A DNA stretch of 64,000 bases. Source: Cheilinus undulatus. Taxonomy: Eukaryota > Chordata > Actinopteri > Labriformes > Labridae. Under the pieces are notes generated by a model. It was not told the DNA's origin, ran no database searches, and worked only from the letters and a program-made list of their open reading frames with translations. Each line of letters begins with the position of its first letter. Positions within the stretch are counted from its first letter, which is position 1. Location: contig NC_054880.1 of assembly GCF_018320785.1 (NCBI RefSeq), forward strand, positions 1,422,827 to 1,486,826, written 5' to 3'. Shown piece after piece: positions 46,580-58,150 of the stretch. The translations under genes and the position numbers were made by a program.

Positions 46580-47988
46580 AAAGTCAAGAAAAGTATGCCC
46601 TCAGTCCTTTCCTCTCCACTTTTCCTTGACTGTAAGAGAAAATGTCACAGGGTGAAGGAAAATTGCAGGTAACTACACTTAAACTAGCAATCTCAGGATA
46701 CCAGAACTTTGAACTTTGATACCATACCAGTTAAAATAATGTGATTTTGATGCCTGTTTTGACATCGCCTGAAATCCCAAGACTGCTTAATTTTGTTATT
46801 TTTTCTCATTTCCAACTACAACATTATAAGAGTTTATTAAAGAGTAAACACAGATCAACATTTAACAATTTATAGTAATAAGAAGCAAAATGCATAACAT
46901 TTTCCTAAAAAAATATGAGGCCTACCTAAACTAATATATTTCTGAGAGTTATCATTTATAAATCAGCAGACATGCATGCAGGGATTCTTCTTTCTTTTTT
47001 TCCTTCTTCATATTTAGGTAATATTACAAGCGTCAGTGTTCACAACAAGCTGTGAGGCTGTCTTCACTCTGTAGGTTTCCATGTTAAGGAAAACTTACTG
47101 GAACCTGGAGACATCACTGTCTCTCTCCTCGCTCTATGTGTCCGTAACAGACACTAACACTAATGTGAAACAATCAGGAAATAGCATGTTTTCTCTCTGT
47201 ATTTCTACTTTGTTTTAGCAACAGGACACAGACACTAGCATTTGTTTGATCACCCACTGCTGTGCACTTTCTCTCTCTCCTATGGGTTCAAATATGAATT
47301 CATTTATGTTTTTTTCTCTTCAACACTTTGTTACTTTGGGTACTATTGAACGTAAAAAATAATGGATATTGAATTTTTTAGAGCAAGATGTTTTCGAAAT
47401 TGTTTTAAAAAAGACAACTTAAACTTGGTAGATAGATAAAAGATATTTAACTCCCTTTTCACTGTTCTTTTGAAATTCAGTTGTACTCATTCTACCTTTA
47501 ATTTTAACTCGGTTCTGTGTTGTTAATGCTTAAGAATACTATGGTATCATCAGCTGGAAAGTAACATGTGAAGCACTCTGAAATGCAAATAAACACATGC
47601 CACCACTATAGATAAACATTTTCTCTATCCAAGTGTTCTTAATTATCCATCTATTATCTATTCAGCATATCCCATTTGAGGTTACTTGGAGACTGGAGCC
47701 AGTCCCAGCTATCACTGGGGGGTGAGTGTTGGACAGACCCTGGACTGATGAATGGATAAAACAATGAAAATGATCAAATTTGCCACTATTTTCATCAAAT
47801 CAATTCCATTCTTCTCATATGAGTTTCCGCCAGCAGATGAACTCAAACATAACAAATATTGCATCATTTTATGTTCATCTTTTTCTCATGTTATTGGTGG
47901 GTTTTTGTTGTGTTTGATGTGAGACATTACTCATGCGCTATGAGTGAAGTTACCGACTGAGTTAGAGCTCCTATCTGTTCCTGTAGGG
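46580..47988 (+). other. Gene E 3' UTR and spacer
   Basis: The first about 90 bases resemble the gene F 3' UTR (CTTTTCCTTGACTGTAAGAG / CTTTTCTTTGACCTCACTGA). A poly(A) signal AATAAA is at 47588-47593. From about 47895 the sequence resembles 20655 onward, downstream of gene B. Confidence 0.5.
47588..47593 (+). terminator. Poly(A) signal candidate of gene E
   Basis: AATAAA about 1.0 kb after the gene E stop, followed by T/GT-rich sequence. Confidence 0.45.
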
Positions 47989-48893
47989 CAGGGGTGTCAA
48001 ACTCAAGGCTCGGGGGCCGAATCCGGCCCGTGGTACAGTTACACCTGGCCTGTACGATCGTATCATTTTCTTTCATTTTTGTGGCTCTTGTATGTGCTAA
48101 TTTGACATATTTTTCCCCAGAAAACCTTAACAAGGGGAACTTTGAAGCTCTGTATATTTCCAATGCCCTTATTTGCAATTTTTGTCTTTTTTTTTTTTTT
48201 TTTTTACATTTTTTTGATCATTTTCTGCTGCTTTTAGCTCATTTTAACCACTTCTTCTAGCCTCTTCACCCATGTTTGCCACGTTTATCAAATTTTTGCC
48301 CTTTTTCATTAGTTTTAGCCACCTCATTTGCCTTTTTACTCAAGGCCAGGTACAGGTATACCTGGCCTGCATGATCATATCATTTTCTGATTATGACTGG
48401 CCCTGAAATATGAGGTCTGCAGATTTCCTCCAGTACGAAAATGTAAACTTAACCTTGATGATATTAAATATCCTCAAGTCATAAAAATGTGAAAAAGTAA
48501 AGATAATTAGATAAAGGAAATATGGGAAAATAAATTCATTTGTGTTTTTCATTTCATATTTCAAAATTTTCATTGCACAGTTATGACTTCAGCCTATTAT
48601 TTGGACTTTTATTTTATATTTTGACCTTTTACATTTATTATTTTGACTTTTTGTCTTATATTTTGGCTTTTTCAATTTATGATTTTGACATTTTATCTCA
48701 TATTTTCACTGTCAATTTATTATTTTCCCTTTTTATTAAATATTTTGACCTGCTCAATTTTTTTTTTGCACAATTATCTAATATTTTGACCTCTTAGATA
48801 CACCATTTTAAATTTAAAGTCATATTTTTTCCTTGAAAACATGATTGTGACTTTCTTTTTTATATTTTGGCCTTTTTAAAGCATTGTTTTAAC
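47989..48893 (+). mobile_element. Composite hAT-like element: family 1 with an embedded family 2 segment
   Basis: It begins CAGGGGTGTCAAACTCAAGG (family 1). At about 48080 it switches to family 2 text (TGTGGCTCTTGTATGTGCTA, then a TTTGCC-type array), and at about 48340 it returns to family 1. The phrase ACCTGGCCTG(T/C)A(C/T)GATC(G/A)TATCATTTTCT occurs on both sides of the insert. Candidate target duplications CTGTAGGG and ATCTAGGG agree at 6 of 8. The right terminus is degraded. Confidence 0.6.
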
Positions 48894-49536
48894 ATCTAGG
48901 GCTCCTGAAGGACACTTCATGCATAGCTGTAGTGGAAAAGCCCCATAATCATCACTATACATTGCCTTAGTAAGAGCTTGACTCTGCTTTGTTTTGCCAG
49001 CAGATACCCACCTTGTCACAGATTTTAAATAGTTACTGCAGCTCCCTTAAATTGTAAATTTTTTTAAATTGTGAAATTTAACTATATATATGTTTCATTA
49101 ACACTGTCAACTTTGCTGTGTATTTAACTTTATTATAGAGGTGGGAATTTACCTGAACAACCTGGTTGGAGATCTACTCTGTTGTTGATATTGCCAATAA
49201 GAAAAGAACACATTTACTGTACAACTCCTCAATAGCTACTCAGTACTTAAAGTAAACTTCAAATTAAATATATTTTCCTTTTACCTGAGTAGATGTATAG
49301 ATCAGTTCTTTTACTTAAACTTAGTTAAATTTTAACCAAAGTAACTGCACTTCTACTTGAGTACAACAGTCATGTAGTTTTTCCATGTCTGAGTGGACAA
49401 AATCAGAAAAATATTCTGAAACTAGCAGGAGGGTGAGATTATTTCAAGATCACATTGTCATACAGGTCTGAACAGTACAGAATGCATCACATTGCCTGTA
49501 GTATGAGGGACACAGTGCAACAGAGCTACGGAGGTA
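48894..49536. other. Spacer after the composite element, similar to the gene B downstream flank
   Basis: 48960-49370 aligns by eye with 20790-21240 (GCTGTGTATTTAACTTTATT, GGTGGGAATTTACCTGAACA, TACTCAGTACTTAAAGTAAA). No gene. Confidence 0.5.
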
Positions 49537-50766
49537 CACTATATTGCCAAAAGTTTTCACTCACCCATCCAAATAATTGAAATCAGGTGTTCCAATCACT
49601 TCCATGGCCACAGGTGTACAAAATCAAGCACCTAGGCATGCAGACTGTTTCTACAAACATTTGGGAAAGAATGGGTCGCTCTCAGGAGCTCGGTGAATTC
49701 CAGTGTGGTACTGTGATAGGATTCCACCTGTGCAACAAGTCCAGTGGTGAAATTTTCTCGCTCCTAAATATTCCACAGTCAACTGTCAGTGGTATAATAA
49801 CAAAGTGGAAGTGATTGGGACCGACAGCAACTCAGCCACCAAGTGGTAGGCCACGCCAAATGACGGAGCGGGGTCAGCGGATGCTGAGGTGCGTTGTGCA
49901 CAGAGGTCGCCAACTTTGTGCAGAGTCAATTGCTACAGACCTCCAGACTTCATGTGGCCTTCAGATTAGCTCAAGAACAGTGCGTAGAGAGCTTCATGGA
50001 ATGGGTTTCCATGACTGAGCAGCTGCATCCAAGCCATACATCACCAAGAGCAATGCAAAGAGTCAGATGCAGCAGTGTAAAGCACGCTGCCACTGGACTC
50101 TAGAGCAGTGGAGACGCATTCTCTGGAGTGACGAATTGCACTTCTCCATCTGGCAATCTGATGGATGAGTCTGGGTTTGGCGGTTGCCAGGAGAACGGTA
50201 CTTGTCTGACTGCATTGTGCCAAGTGTAACGTTTGGTGGAGGGGGGATTATGGTGTGGGGTTGTTTTTCAGATACTGGGCTTGGCCCCTTAGTTCCAGAG
50301 AAAAGGAACCCTGAATACTTCAGCATACCCAGAGATTTTGGACAATTCCACGCTCCCAACTTTGCGTGAACAGTTTGGGGATGGCCCCTTCCTGTTCCAA
50401 CATGACTGTGCACCAGTGCACAAAGCAAGGTCCATAAAGACATGGATGAGAGAGTTTGGTGTGGATGAACTTGACTGGCCTGCACAGAGTCCTGACCTCA
50501 ACCCCATAGAACACCTTAGGGAGGAATTAGAGCGGAGAGACTGAGAGCCAGGCCTTCTCGTGTGACCTCACAAATGTGCCTCTGGAAGAATGGTCAAAAA
50601 TTTCCATAAACACACTCCTAAACCTTGTGGAAAGCCTTCCCTGGAGCTGTTACAGCTGCAAAGGATGGACCGACATCACATTAAACACTATGGATTAAGA
50701 ATGGGATATCACTTAAGCTCATATGTGAGTCAAGGCAGGTGAGTGAATACTTTTGGCAATATAATG
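49537..50766 (+). mobile_element. Tc1-like DNA transposon, near full length, inactive
   Basis: Ends are inverted repeats: CACTATATTGCCAAAAGTTTTCACTCACC and, at the right, GGTGAGTGAATACTTTTGGCAATATAATG. A TA dinucleotide lies before the left end; on the right it is TT. The transposase reads MGRSQELGEFQCGTVIGFHL ... STVSGIITKWK, then a stop and LGPTATQPPSGRPRQMTERG. The catalytic triad is visible as SDE, QHDCAPVHKA and NPIEHL, with 34 residues between the second D and the E (DD34E). Several stops and frame changes break it. It lies between genes E and F. Confidence 0.85.
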
Positions 50767-51056
50767 TTTGTATATTTCTGCAATCCATACTCCAGACCAG
50801 GAGGTGGCAGTAATGCACCTTTAAGTTTTTAGCCAAACTTCATCAAAAGGTAGAAAAACGTTTGCGCAGATAAGCTATTATTCACGATGAGCTAAACTAA
50901 ATTAGAAAAAATGAGGCAAAATGAAGAAGTTAGTGTAACTTTGCATCGTAACGGAATTTAGTCGCAAAAATGTGAAATCAGAAGACCAGTAGAGGGCGTA
51001 CGCCTCTGATGCATCCAGTTATCCTAACGTACGGAAAAAGAAGAAGAAGAGGTGAC
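50767..51056 (+). mobile_element. LINE 3' tail stubs at the gene F promoter
   Basis: CCAGGAGGTGGCAGTAATGC (50798) and, separately, CCAGTAGAGGGCGTACGCC (about 50986) to AAAAAGAAGAAGAAGAGG (51052) carry the motifs of the tail seen at 7380-7452. The GAA-rich end lies right before the promoter of gene F, as in genes A, C and G. Confidence 0.4.
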
Positions 51057-51070
51057 TTTTAACCGACAAG

Positions 51071-51109
51071 ATGGCGATAGTTGGGTACCGTTTAGTCATG
51101 TTTGTCTAA
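51071..51109 (+). promoter_or_regulatory. Gene F YY1-like site and mini upstream ORF
   Basis: ACAAGATGGCGATAG fits the YY1 consensus. The ATG at 51071 opens MAIVGYRLVMFV-stop (51071-51109). The ETS site expected just upstream is degraded to TTAACCGACAAG. Confidence 0.5.
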
Positions 51110-51216
51110 ATAAACATCAGAATTGACGTTCTCGTCGGAGCTCCTGTGTTATAAGAGTTTAAGTTGTTTCTATGAGTAAGTCTGTGTGAAGTAAAGGTCG
51201 GTGTCGTTGGGTCAAA

Positions 51217-51409
51217 ATGTCTAGAGTAGAAACGCTGAGAGTTTTTGTCACCCAGAGACTGACTACTGCTGCTGAAGAGATATTTGGACTGTTTGAGAGA
51301 ACGATAGCAGAATACGAGGAGCAACTTTGTCGGTTTAAAGAGGAACAGACGCGAAAACAGGAACTACAGGACCATGTTTTGAACCCTCCGCTTCTCTCAC
51401 ACAGAGCAG
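51217..51409 (+). CDS. Zinc-finger gene F, coding exon 1 (fish N-terminal helical module)
   Basis: ATG at 51217; 64 codons plus one base to the donor GAGCAG|GTTTGT. The peptide MSRVETLRVFVTQRLTTA continues with AEEIFGLFERTIAEYEEQL and CRFKEEQTRKQELQDHVL. It shares the MSRVETLRV.VTQR and KEEQTR.QEL wording with the broken exon of gene G, so F and G are close relatives. Phase 1 fits exon 2 at 54690. Confidence 0.85.
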
Positions 51410-51907
51410 GTTTGTTCCTTTTCTCTTCACTCGTTGCTCTCGCTGAAATTAAACAGGCAGTCATGCGGCAGAAGGAGCATACGATTTAAATTAAATAAAG
51501 TGTTGTCTGCTGCATCAGGCAGTTAAATCTTGAAGTTTAAAATGAGTCAAGCTTATGTAACTGCCTGATGTGCAGCTCTTCAGTTAGATAAACAGAAAAC
51601 ATCTTAAGGGGGGCTGGCAACATGGCAGCAGTCCAGGCAGAGGGATCTGTTTATGTCAGCAGTAATGCTCCCACCAGAGAAGGTTCGAGAAGGATCCACG
51701 ATCCCGGCCATAGGAGACACGGACAGAGCGATCGTTGGACCCTGCAGTACGTCAGGGGTCTGGGAGCTAACACTGAACATTTAAGCACCAACAACTGTTT
51801 GTTTGGTTTACACAAAGAAAAATACATGGTTAGGTGACTTTTAAATTCTAAGTGTCAAACCTTACCCTTTAAGAAATACTAGAAATTTTAAAATGTAAGA
51901 CCTAGAA

Positions 51908-52915
51908 CAGTGCTGCTCAATCAAAGAGCTAACATACTAAAAAATACCTTTGCATCCAAACCTGGAGATGTGAATTCAATAATTACTAATAAATGATATT
52001 AATCAGCATACAGAAAGCTTGGTTTCACCTTTCATTTTAGCATGTTTCTTTATCTGTTGTCAATTAAGGTAATTATTTTGGATAAAAAGTTAGTTTAGGT
52101 CATTACTTTTTACATGGGTTCAAATCCTTTGTGTTAAAAACAGAAATAAAATGGCTAGAACAGGTTAATAATGGCAAAAATGGTGAAAAGGGTGATAAAA
52201 TTGTATTTTAAATGTAGCAGAAATTGGTCAGAAGTGGCAAAAATTTGATAAAATTGGCAAAAAAGAATGGCAAAAAGGGTTAACTAAGACAGAAAAATGG
52301 GCAGAATTTGGAAGAAATGTGTTAAACTGACAAAAATGAGCATATCAGATAGTGAAATGTGGTTGAAATGGGCGTTAAAGGTGGTGAAAAGAGACAGTAA
52401 TGGGTCAACAGAGGCAACAATAGTCGTAAAGTGGTAGGCTAATTCTTGGTTTAGAAGTGGCAAAAACTGGCAGAAACAAGTGTTGGAAATGGTTTGAAAT
52501 GGGGAAAATGGGTCTTAAGTGGCAAAAATGTGTTAAGGTGGGAAACAGTGATTAAAAACAGGTTAAAATTTAGCAAAATCGGTAAAGAGTGGCAACACTG
52601 TAACTTAAAAAATGTTCTCTTTTTTTTTTAGGGCATCTTGCGACCCCCCCTCTCAGTGTTTCGCAACCTCAGTGGGGGTCCCGACCCCAACGTGTCTGCA
52701 CACAGACAAGAAATAAAGGGTGAAAGTTAGATTTGACATTTAAAGCCTACTGCTCTGCAAGTGTTTGAAACAAACTGACTGATGTTAATTGCAATGGATC
52801 ATTTCTGAAGTCAAAATTCCCCTTTTTTAATTTGGGGGGGGGGGGGGGTATTTTCCAAGTAAGACTTAAAAGAGCCACGAGTAGTCACAAAAGTGCCACA
52901 TGCTGATTATCACTG
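51908..52915 (-). mobile_element. Non-autonomous hAT-like element, family 2, inverted, composite
   Basis: Target duplications ACCTAGAA (51900-51907) and TCCTAGAA (52916-52923), 7 of 8 identical. Ends are CAGTGCTGCTCAATC on the left and GCTGATTATCACTG on the right with AAAAGTGCCACATG inside it, i.e. family 2 reversed. A GGCAAAAATGG-type array fills 52140-52600. At 52630-52700 it holds a GACCCCCCCTCTCAGTG ... GGGGGTCCCGACCCC block that belongs to the family at 61521-62556. Confidence 0.8.
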
Positions 52916-52923
52916 TCCTAGAA

Positions 52924-54689
52924 TATCATTGGTGGACATCGCAAGAATATTGTGCTCTTGTCCCTTTTTTTTTTTTTTTTTTATTAAGATGGTGAAAGTT
53001 AAAGTAAAAAAACTGCCCACATGTGATTCCTTGCCTGTTTGTGGTTTTAAAAAAATCTATAATGTGTATGAGTAATAAAATACTAATAGTGGAACATAAA
53101 CACATATAGAGTCTAATGCATATATACTTGAACATTTTAATACAAAATATTCATTTTACAAAACATGGGGATGTTGTCTTTAGATTTTAACCTCTTTTGG
53201 ACACAAAACACGACTAGCTTCAGAACACTGTATAACTAATGGTGGTGCCACCAGTTTTCACACAGAAGACATATAAAAATCATGAATATTGAATAACTAG
53301 GTGAATTTAAGCAGCAGTGATGAGGCTCACAATAAAAATAAGAACTAATTGATGCCATTAACACTTAATAAAATGGTTACACTGTTGTAAAACTAAATAA
53401 AATCACATATACTTCACTTTTTAAACTATTTGTTTTTCTTTATAACTCCACCAGAAAATGTAAGAAGCATCAAAAATATAAATTATCTGAATTAATTTAA
53501 GCAGAAATGAGGCTCACAATGAAAATAAAATCTGATATAAAGCACATATGTATAATAAAAACTATTATAAGGTTTTAAAACTGATCAAAATCAAGCATAT
53601 TTTACTATTTATGCCTTGAAAATTTCTATAAATAAGTCAAAATTATCACTGTGAGCATGTGCTAATATGCCATGGTTAATTGTGTTTGAGATTTATTTTG
53701 ATGAGTTCCTCCTCTTCCTGGTTGCTCTTCCCAGGTGATACTCTTCACCTAAACCAAAGATAGCTGATTATTTTATGTAAAGAGTTCATCTAACTCTAGT
53801 GATCTAAAGCTGAGTACTGCATTTATGACCTGTAAAGTCTGAAATAAATCAGTTTGTCCTGGGATGTTTTTTGAAGTTAAAAAGTAAACCCCTGCTCTGA
53901 CCAAACTCTGAGATATCCATACTGACCGTCTTAATGCTAAATGTATGATAGTGAAGGTTTCTGTATTTAAAAAGATGTGAAATGATGCATATCACCATGC
54001 AGTGTGACACAAAATCATATAGAGCAACGCTGAAAACAAGAGAAGAAGGGCTAAATCATTGAAAAATCTGCTAATCTTCAGTGTTTACACATTAGAAACA
54101 GATGCATTGGAAACAATTTATAATTGTGCGCCAATAGAAAATATGTGGTTGATTGAGGACTGTCATTTTCTAACAATTAAAAAAATGAAATAGAAATTTA
54201 ATGGCTCAAAGTGAAATGCTGTATTTAATGATCAAGTAAAAAAGTTAGCAGCACTTGCATTATATACACAAAAATGTTCATGTCTCTATGAAAAATTGGG
54301 GTACTTAAGTGACAAATACCTGATAGAATCCAAAATCTGATGAAAATTTCCCACACCACTTATGTTCAGGGAGTTCAGTTTTGATGGAACACAGCCTATA
54401 AAATTATGTTCCTTAATTTTGGAGTTTGGGAAAAAAATATTCAAGTTTCAGGCTAAAACCTCAAACCACCCACATAAAATACAAATATGCCAAGTGTATA
54501 ATATTTACTGAACACATTGCATAAGGGTGCTTTTACAAAACAATGTTCAAAATTGGGTTTTGAGTCAACCCCCTTTTCTCTTACATAAGTGAAATTTTTT
54601 CATCACTAGAATCGTAAACAAAAAAGATATGCAATTTGTTAAACTTTGGGTTGAAATTTTTGATTGTTGTATTTCTGTCTGCCCCACAG
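52924..54689. other. Gene F intron 1, right part
   Basis: AT-rich intron with a poly-T run at 52963-52982. Nothing else recognised. It ends in CTGCCCCACAG at 54689. Confidence 0.4.
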
Positions 54690-55867
54690 ACCTCCAGCAG
54701 CTTTCAGGTAAGGAAGAGGATCCCTCTGAACAACAGGAGTGGAGCTCCACTCTGGACCAGGGGGGCATCAAGCCTCCACATATTAAAGAGGAGGAGGAGG
54801 AACTGTGGAGCAGTCAGGATGGACTGGAAGAAGTTTTTACCACAAAGTTCCCTTTCACTTCTGTCCCTGTGAAGACAGAAGACGATGGAGATAAAACTCA
54901 GTCCTCACAGCTTCACGAACTACAAACTGCTCTGATGGAAACAGGAGCTGATGGAGAGGACTGTGGAGGGCCACAACCGGCCAGGAAGTCTGATCCAAAG
55001 AAAGATTTACAAACGGAGATTGAAATCAAGACTGAAGACTCTTATGAAGTTGAACTGGAGATCAGCGATGATTGGAGGGAGATGAGAGAACATCAGACAG
55101 GTTTTAACTCTTTGGAGGGCTATGATGCTGAGAGATCAGATAGTGACAAAACATCGCATAGCTCCTCTGAGTGCAGTGCAACTGTCAAAACAAATCAGGA
55201 TTTAAGACAAGATATGAGAATTAACAAAAGAGAAAAATACTTCAGCTGCTCAGAGTGTGGTAAAAGATTTAAATTTAAGTCAAATCTGATTCAACACACA
55301 TTTGTTCACACAGGGGAGAAGCCCTTCAGCTGCACTGAGTGTGGTAAAAGATTCAACCAAAGGTATAATCTAAGCAGGCACATGTTAAGTCACACAGAAG
55401 AAAAACCCTTCAGCTGCTCCGAGTGTGATCGAAAATTCAGTCGCAAAGGATGTCTGCTTACACACATGAATATTCACAAAGATAAGAAACCCTTCAGTTG
55501 CTCGAACTGTGGTAAAAGATTTTATAGCAGGACTCATCTGAACTCTCATATGATTGTGCACACGGGAGAGAAACCCTTCAGCTGCTCTGTGTGTAACAAA
55601 AGATTCAATCAAAAGTCTAATATGACCACACACATGGTGATTCACTCTGCAGAGAAACCCTTCAGCTGCTCTGAGTGTGACAAAAGATTCAATCAGAAGT
55701 CTCACCTCCTCTCACACATGTTAGTTCACACTAAAGAGAAACGCTACAGATGTAAGGTTTGTGGTCAAAGATTTTCACAAAGTATAGAGGTCAAAAGACA
55801 CGAGTGTCCAGGTAAACAGGCTTCTGAAAATGAAACGACAACTAATGAGGCAGTCAGTGTGACGTAA
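54690..55867 (+). CDS. Zinc-finger gene F, coding exon 2 (acidic linker + 7 fingers)
   Basis: Split Asp codon at the acceptor. Predicted protein 456 residues. The linker reads DLQQLSGKEEDPSEQQEW, PPHIKEEEEELW and VPVKTEDDGDK, so the IKEE and VKTE SUMO-like sites are kept. A dead finger (SSECSATVKTNQDLRQDM) is followed by six C2H2 fingers with helix residues FSNQ, QYNR, RGCT, STHS, QSNT, QSHS and a terminal C2HC finger QIER (VKRHECPG). Compared with gene E the order is the same, but the equivalents of E finger 2 and E finger 8 are missing. That points to loss or gain of whole finger units by recombination. The tail is short (NETTTNEAVSVT). Confidence 0.92.
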
Positions 55868-56059
55868 ACTAGGCATGAGTGCCATTTGAAAGTCCTAAAA
55901 ATGACTCCTTAAGTCCATTCCTTTACACTTTTCTTTGACCTCACTGAAAAACTTCACAGGGTCAAGGAAAGGTGTGAATAAGAAGAAAGGAATAGAGAAC
56001 TGTAATAATAAGGATAAGGGAACCCAGCTGCCCTTGCCCTTTTTGGATGCGACAAAATA
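55868..56059 (+). other. Gene F 3' UTR up to a mariner insertion
   Basis: Resembles the gene E 3' UTR in its first 100 bases. It is cut by the Tc1/mariner element at 56060. Confidence 0.5.
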
Positions 56060-57455
56060 CACTGCTCAAAAAAATAAAGGGAACACATAATCATCACAAT
56101 ATAACTCAAAGTCAATCACACCTCCGGGATATCAGCCTGTCCAGTTTGGAAGCAAGACGCAGACCATTTCCCTCTCCTCATCCTTTCTTTCTAGTTGATT
56201 TTTCCATTGCCTTCAGCACTAGTGGTAGCATGAGGTGGTATCTGCAATCCACTGAAGATGCTCAGGTAGTACAGCTCATCCAGAATGGCATATCCATGTG
56301 TGGCGTGGTAAAGTTTGATGTGTCTCCCAGCGCACTGTCAAGACCATGGAGGAGATACCAGGAGACATGGAGGGGGGGCCTTAGGAGGGCAACAACCCAG
56401 CAGTGGGACCTCTGTCTGCTCCTTTGTGCAAGGGGGAACAGGAGGAGCACTGCCAGAGCCCTACGAAATGATCTCAAGCAGGCCACCAATGTGTATGTTT
56501 CTGCTCAAACTGTCAGAAACAGACTCAGTGAGGATGATATGAGGGCCCGACGTTCACAAGTGGGGCCTGTGCTCACAGCTCAGCACTGTGCAGCCCAGTT
56601 GGCATTTGCCAGAGAACACCAGAACTGGCAGATTCACCAATGGCGCCCTATGCTCTTCACAGATGAGAGCAGGTTCACACTGAGCACATGTGACAGACGT
56701 GAGAGAGTCTGGAGATGCAGTGGAGAACATTCTGCTGCCTGCAACATCTTCCAGCATGACAGGTTTGGCAGCGGATCAGTGATGGTCTGGGGAGGCATAT
56801 CCTTGGAGGCCCGCACAGATCTCCATGTACCAGCCAGAGATACCCTGACTGCCATGAGGTACTGGGATGAGGTCCTCAGACCAACTGTCAGACCACCACG
56901 CTGGTGCAGTGGGCCCTGGGTTCCACCTGATGTATGACAATGCTCGACCTCATGTGGCTGGAGTGTGTCAGCAGTTCCTGCATGACGAGGCATTGATGCG
57001 ATGGACTGGCCTGGACGATCACCTGTCCTGAATCCAATTGAGCACCTCTTGGACATCATGTCTCGTTCCAGCCACCACTGCCACATTGCACCACGGACTG
57101 TCCAGGAGGCAACTGATGCCCTGATCCAGGTCTGGGAGGAGATCCCGTCTGTCGCCTCATCAGGAGCATGCCCAGACGTTTGTAGGGAGAGCATACAGGC
57201 ACGGGGGCATACACACTACTGAGCCTCATTCTGGGTTGTCCAGAGGAGTTGCATCAGCTTGTGATCTGACTTTTCTACTTTTATTTTGAGTTTGATTTTA
57301 AATCCAGTCCTCCATGGGCTAATTATTTTGGTTTCCATTGATTGTTATGTTATTTTGTCCTCAAGGCATTACTATGGAATGAATAAAGATTTTTAACTGG
57401 AATATTTCATTCATTGAGATCTTGGATGTGTTATTTAAGTGTTTTTTGAGCAGTG
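56060..57455 (+). mobile_element. Tc1/mariner-superfamily transposon, near full length, inactive
   Basis: TA target sites flank both ends (56058-56059, 57456-57457). The left end CACTGCTCAAAAAAATAAAG is inverted at the right as AGTGTTTTTTGAGCAGTG. Transposase starts [20 protein letters not shown] (56230) and contains [10 protein letters not shown] (first catalytic Asp) and MVWGGI. It breaks after a frame change near 56935, then resumes in other frames with DNARPH (second Asp) and PIEHLLDIM (catalytic Glu, from 57001). The stop and tail ARGHTHY are normal. Two or more frame changes make it inactive, though it is otherwise well preserved. Confidence 0.85.
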
Positions 57456-57599
57456 TAGATGTGGGTTTATTGTTTAAAATCTACAATTTGTGGCTGACTG
57501 CTGACAAAAAGCAAAGCTATACAACCATCTATTAACATGACTTATTTCCCTTTCAAATGGTGCCACATTTGTCAGGAACATGCATTTGTGGGATGAGCA

Positions 57600-58150
57600 G
57601 CAGAGCTGAGTATGTGGGTTGTACCAAGAAAAAAAAAAAGCAAAATCATTTCTCATACTGCCAAACAGCTTATTCTGTTGTTGCTGTTGACTCTTGTATT
57701 GAGCTTCTGGTACTGCCAGGTGCTGTGTGGGGTGGCATCTTCCTCACTAGAAAAACAAGATTCTACAACCAGTGGCGACTCCATATCTCCACCGTCTAGG
57801 ACTGAGCTCTGTCAAGCTGTACCAAGATGACAATGCTCCCCCCAAAGAGCAGGGTCCATCAGAGACTACCTCCAGAATTTAGGAGTGGAGAGGATGGAAT
57901 GTCCTGCCAGCAGTCCTGACATTAACCTCCCTGAAAACTTGTGGGATCAGCTTGGGGCATGCTGTTCATGACAGAGTGGCCAACACAACCACACTGGCTG
58001 ACTTGCAACAATCACTGGTTGAAGAATGGGATGCCATCCCACAGCAGTGTGTGACCAGGCTGGTGACCAGCATAAGAAGGAGGTGTCAGGCTGTTGTGGT
58101 TGTGTATGATTCTTCCACACTGAGGCTCCTGTTTGTTAAATGAATAAATT
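57600..58150 (+). mobile_element. Second mariner-type transposase fragment
   Basis: The decayed C-terminal half of another Tc1/mariner family. YQDDNAPP holds the second catalytic Asp, then ENLWDQLG-like text, then ANTTTLADLQQSLVEEWDAI and PQQCVTRLVTSIRRRCQAV, ending in TGA near 58143. The N-terminal half is not recognisable. Confidence 0.7.

Noticed and set aside
56047-56937. A 296-codon frame as a host gene
   Set aside because: It contains the transposase of the Tc1/mariner element 56060-57455; the ATG at 56047 lies outside the element by chance and the real start is near 56230.
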